NCBI GenBank assembly: GCA_959604475.1
Contig: CAUHBX010000049.1
Span: forward strand, 1 to 6,910
Length of the DNA stretch: 6,910 nt
Direction: 5' to 3'
Source of the DNA: an uncultured Eubacteriales bacterium
GTDB taxonomy: Bacteria; Bacillota; Clostridia; Lachnospirales; Anaerotignaceae
Part shown: positions 6,273 to 6,910 of the stretch, piece after piece
Numbering within the stretch: position 1 is the first letter of the stretch
Layout: each line of letters begins with the position of its first letter
Made by a program: the position numbers and the translations under genes
Notes under the pieces: model-generated
Database searches by the model: none
What the model saw: the letters and a program-made list of their open reading frames with translations, nothing else
Told to the model about the DNA's origin: nothing

Positions 6273-6910
6273 ATGTACGATATAATTATAAAGAATGCGA
6301 ATATCATCGACGGTACGGGAGCTGACGAGTTTAAGGGCTCGGTCGGTATTGCCGAAGGAAAGCTTAAGCTTTTAAAGGGGGACGAGGAGGCCGCAATGGT
6401 TATAGACGCCGAGGGGCTTTACCTTACGCCGGGTTTTATTGACGCCCACTCCCACGGAGACCAGGTGCTTGGACAGTATCCCGGTATGCTGGCTAAAATA
6501 AACCAGGGCATAACTACGGAAATAGCCGGGCAGTGCGGCGGCAGCATGTACCCTGTAACGGATGAGAATATAGAGCTGGAAAAGGGGCTTCTGGCAATCG
6601 GGACGCTTACATTCCCCGATGAGATGGGACAGTGGAAAACCGCGAGGGAATATTTTGAGTACGCTAAGGGTGTGCCAAAAATGGGCAATATGAAAATACT
6701 TATAGGCCACAGCACGCTGCGCGCGGCGGTTATGGGATATGCCAACAGGAAGCCTACCGCTGAGGAAATGGCTGAAATGAAAAGGCAGGTTAAAATAGCT
6801 ATGGAATGCGGGGCGGCGGGCTTAAGCTCCGGCCTTATTTACGCGCCGGGCTGCTACGCCGATACGGACGAGCTGGCGGAGCTGGCCTCAGTTGTAAAGG
6901 AATACGGCGG
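6273..6910 (+). CDS. N-acyl-D-amino-acid deacylase (D-aminoacylase family), 3' truncated by window edge
   Basis: Amidohydrolase-superfamily enzyme that removes the acyl group from N-acyl-D-amino acids; 212 residues are visible and the frame is still open at the right edge, less than half of the roughly 500 usual in the family (COG3653). It begins MYDIIIKNANIIDGTG, the typical small beta-sandwich start. Metal-binding HSH is at 59-61 in TPGFIDAHSHGD. GITTEIAGQCGGS contains C88, matching the cysteine that bridges metal in D-aminoacylases. GHSTLRAAVMG (H146) and GAAGLSSGLIYAPG are strong family landmarks. Later metal ligands fall outside the window. AAGGAGGG at 6258-6265 gives a strong binding site about 7 bases before the ATG. 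It lies 22 bases after the PLP enzyme gene, and its free D-amino-acid product would be a natural substrate for that enzyme. Confidence 0.85.
   Translation, partial: MYDIIIKNANIIDGTGADEFKGSVGIAEGKLKLLKGDEEAAMVIDAEGLYLTPGFIDAHSHGDQVLGQYPGMLAKINQGITTEIAGQCGGSMYPVTDENIELEKGLLAIGTLTFPDEMGQWKTAREYFEYAKGVPKMGNMKILIGHSTLRAAVMGYANRKPTAEEMAEMKRQVKIAMECGAAGLSSGLIYAPGCYADTDELAELASVVKEYG

Overview
The window looks like a chromosomal segment of an anaerobic Firmicute, most likely a clostridial or Lachnospiraceae-type genome. The reasons are strong AGGAGG-type ribosome binding sites, frequent ATA and AGG/AGA codons at moderate GC, tight gene packing, and a Gram-positive lipoprotein signal on the binding protein. 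The taxon is inferred from style only; no marker gene is present.

Layout from left to right. The first 238 bases are the 3' end of an OsmC/Ohr-like gene. A gap of about 150 bases follows. It carries a near-perfect sigma-A promoter and a transcribed leader with a strong hairpin, leading into a four-gene operon on the + strand: two MetI-type permeases, an ATPase and a lipoprotein binding protein. These form a complete ABC importer of the PotABCD (spermidine/putrescine-like) class. A bidirectional terminator separates the operon from a convergent minus-strand gene for a metallo-beta-lactamase-fold hydrolase of the COG1237 type. That gene is divergent from a second + strand pair, with an 84-base gap that contains a perfect 11-bp inverted repeat. 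The pair is a PLP enzyme of the D-serine dehydratase/D-threonine aldolase family and, cut by the window edge, an N-acyl-D-amino-acid deacylase.

How the parts may fit together. The deacylase and the PLP enzyme make a sensible two-step route: N-acyl-D-amino acid to free D-amino acid, then to a keto acid or aldehyde. The importer resembles polyamine transporters overall, but several residues that bind polyamine in E. coli PotD appear to be replaced in its binding protein. It may therefore bring in a different substrate, possibly one that feeds the D-amino-acid enzymes; this link is inference from proximity only. Two regulatory structures stand out: the importer leader, in which one segment can pair either with an upstream segment or with the ribosome binding site, and the palindrome over the promoter of the hydrolase gene. 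No transcription factor gene, tRNA, rRNA, CRISPR array or mobile element was seen.
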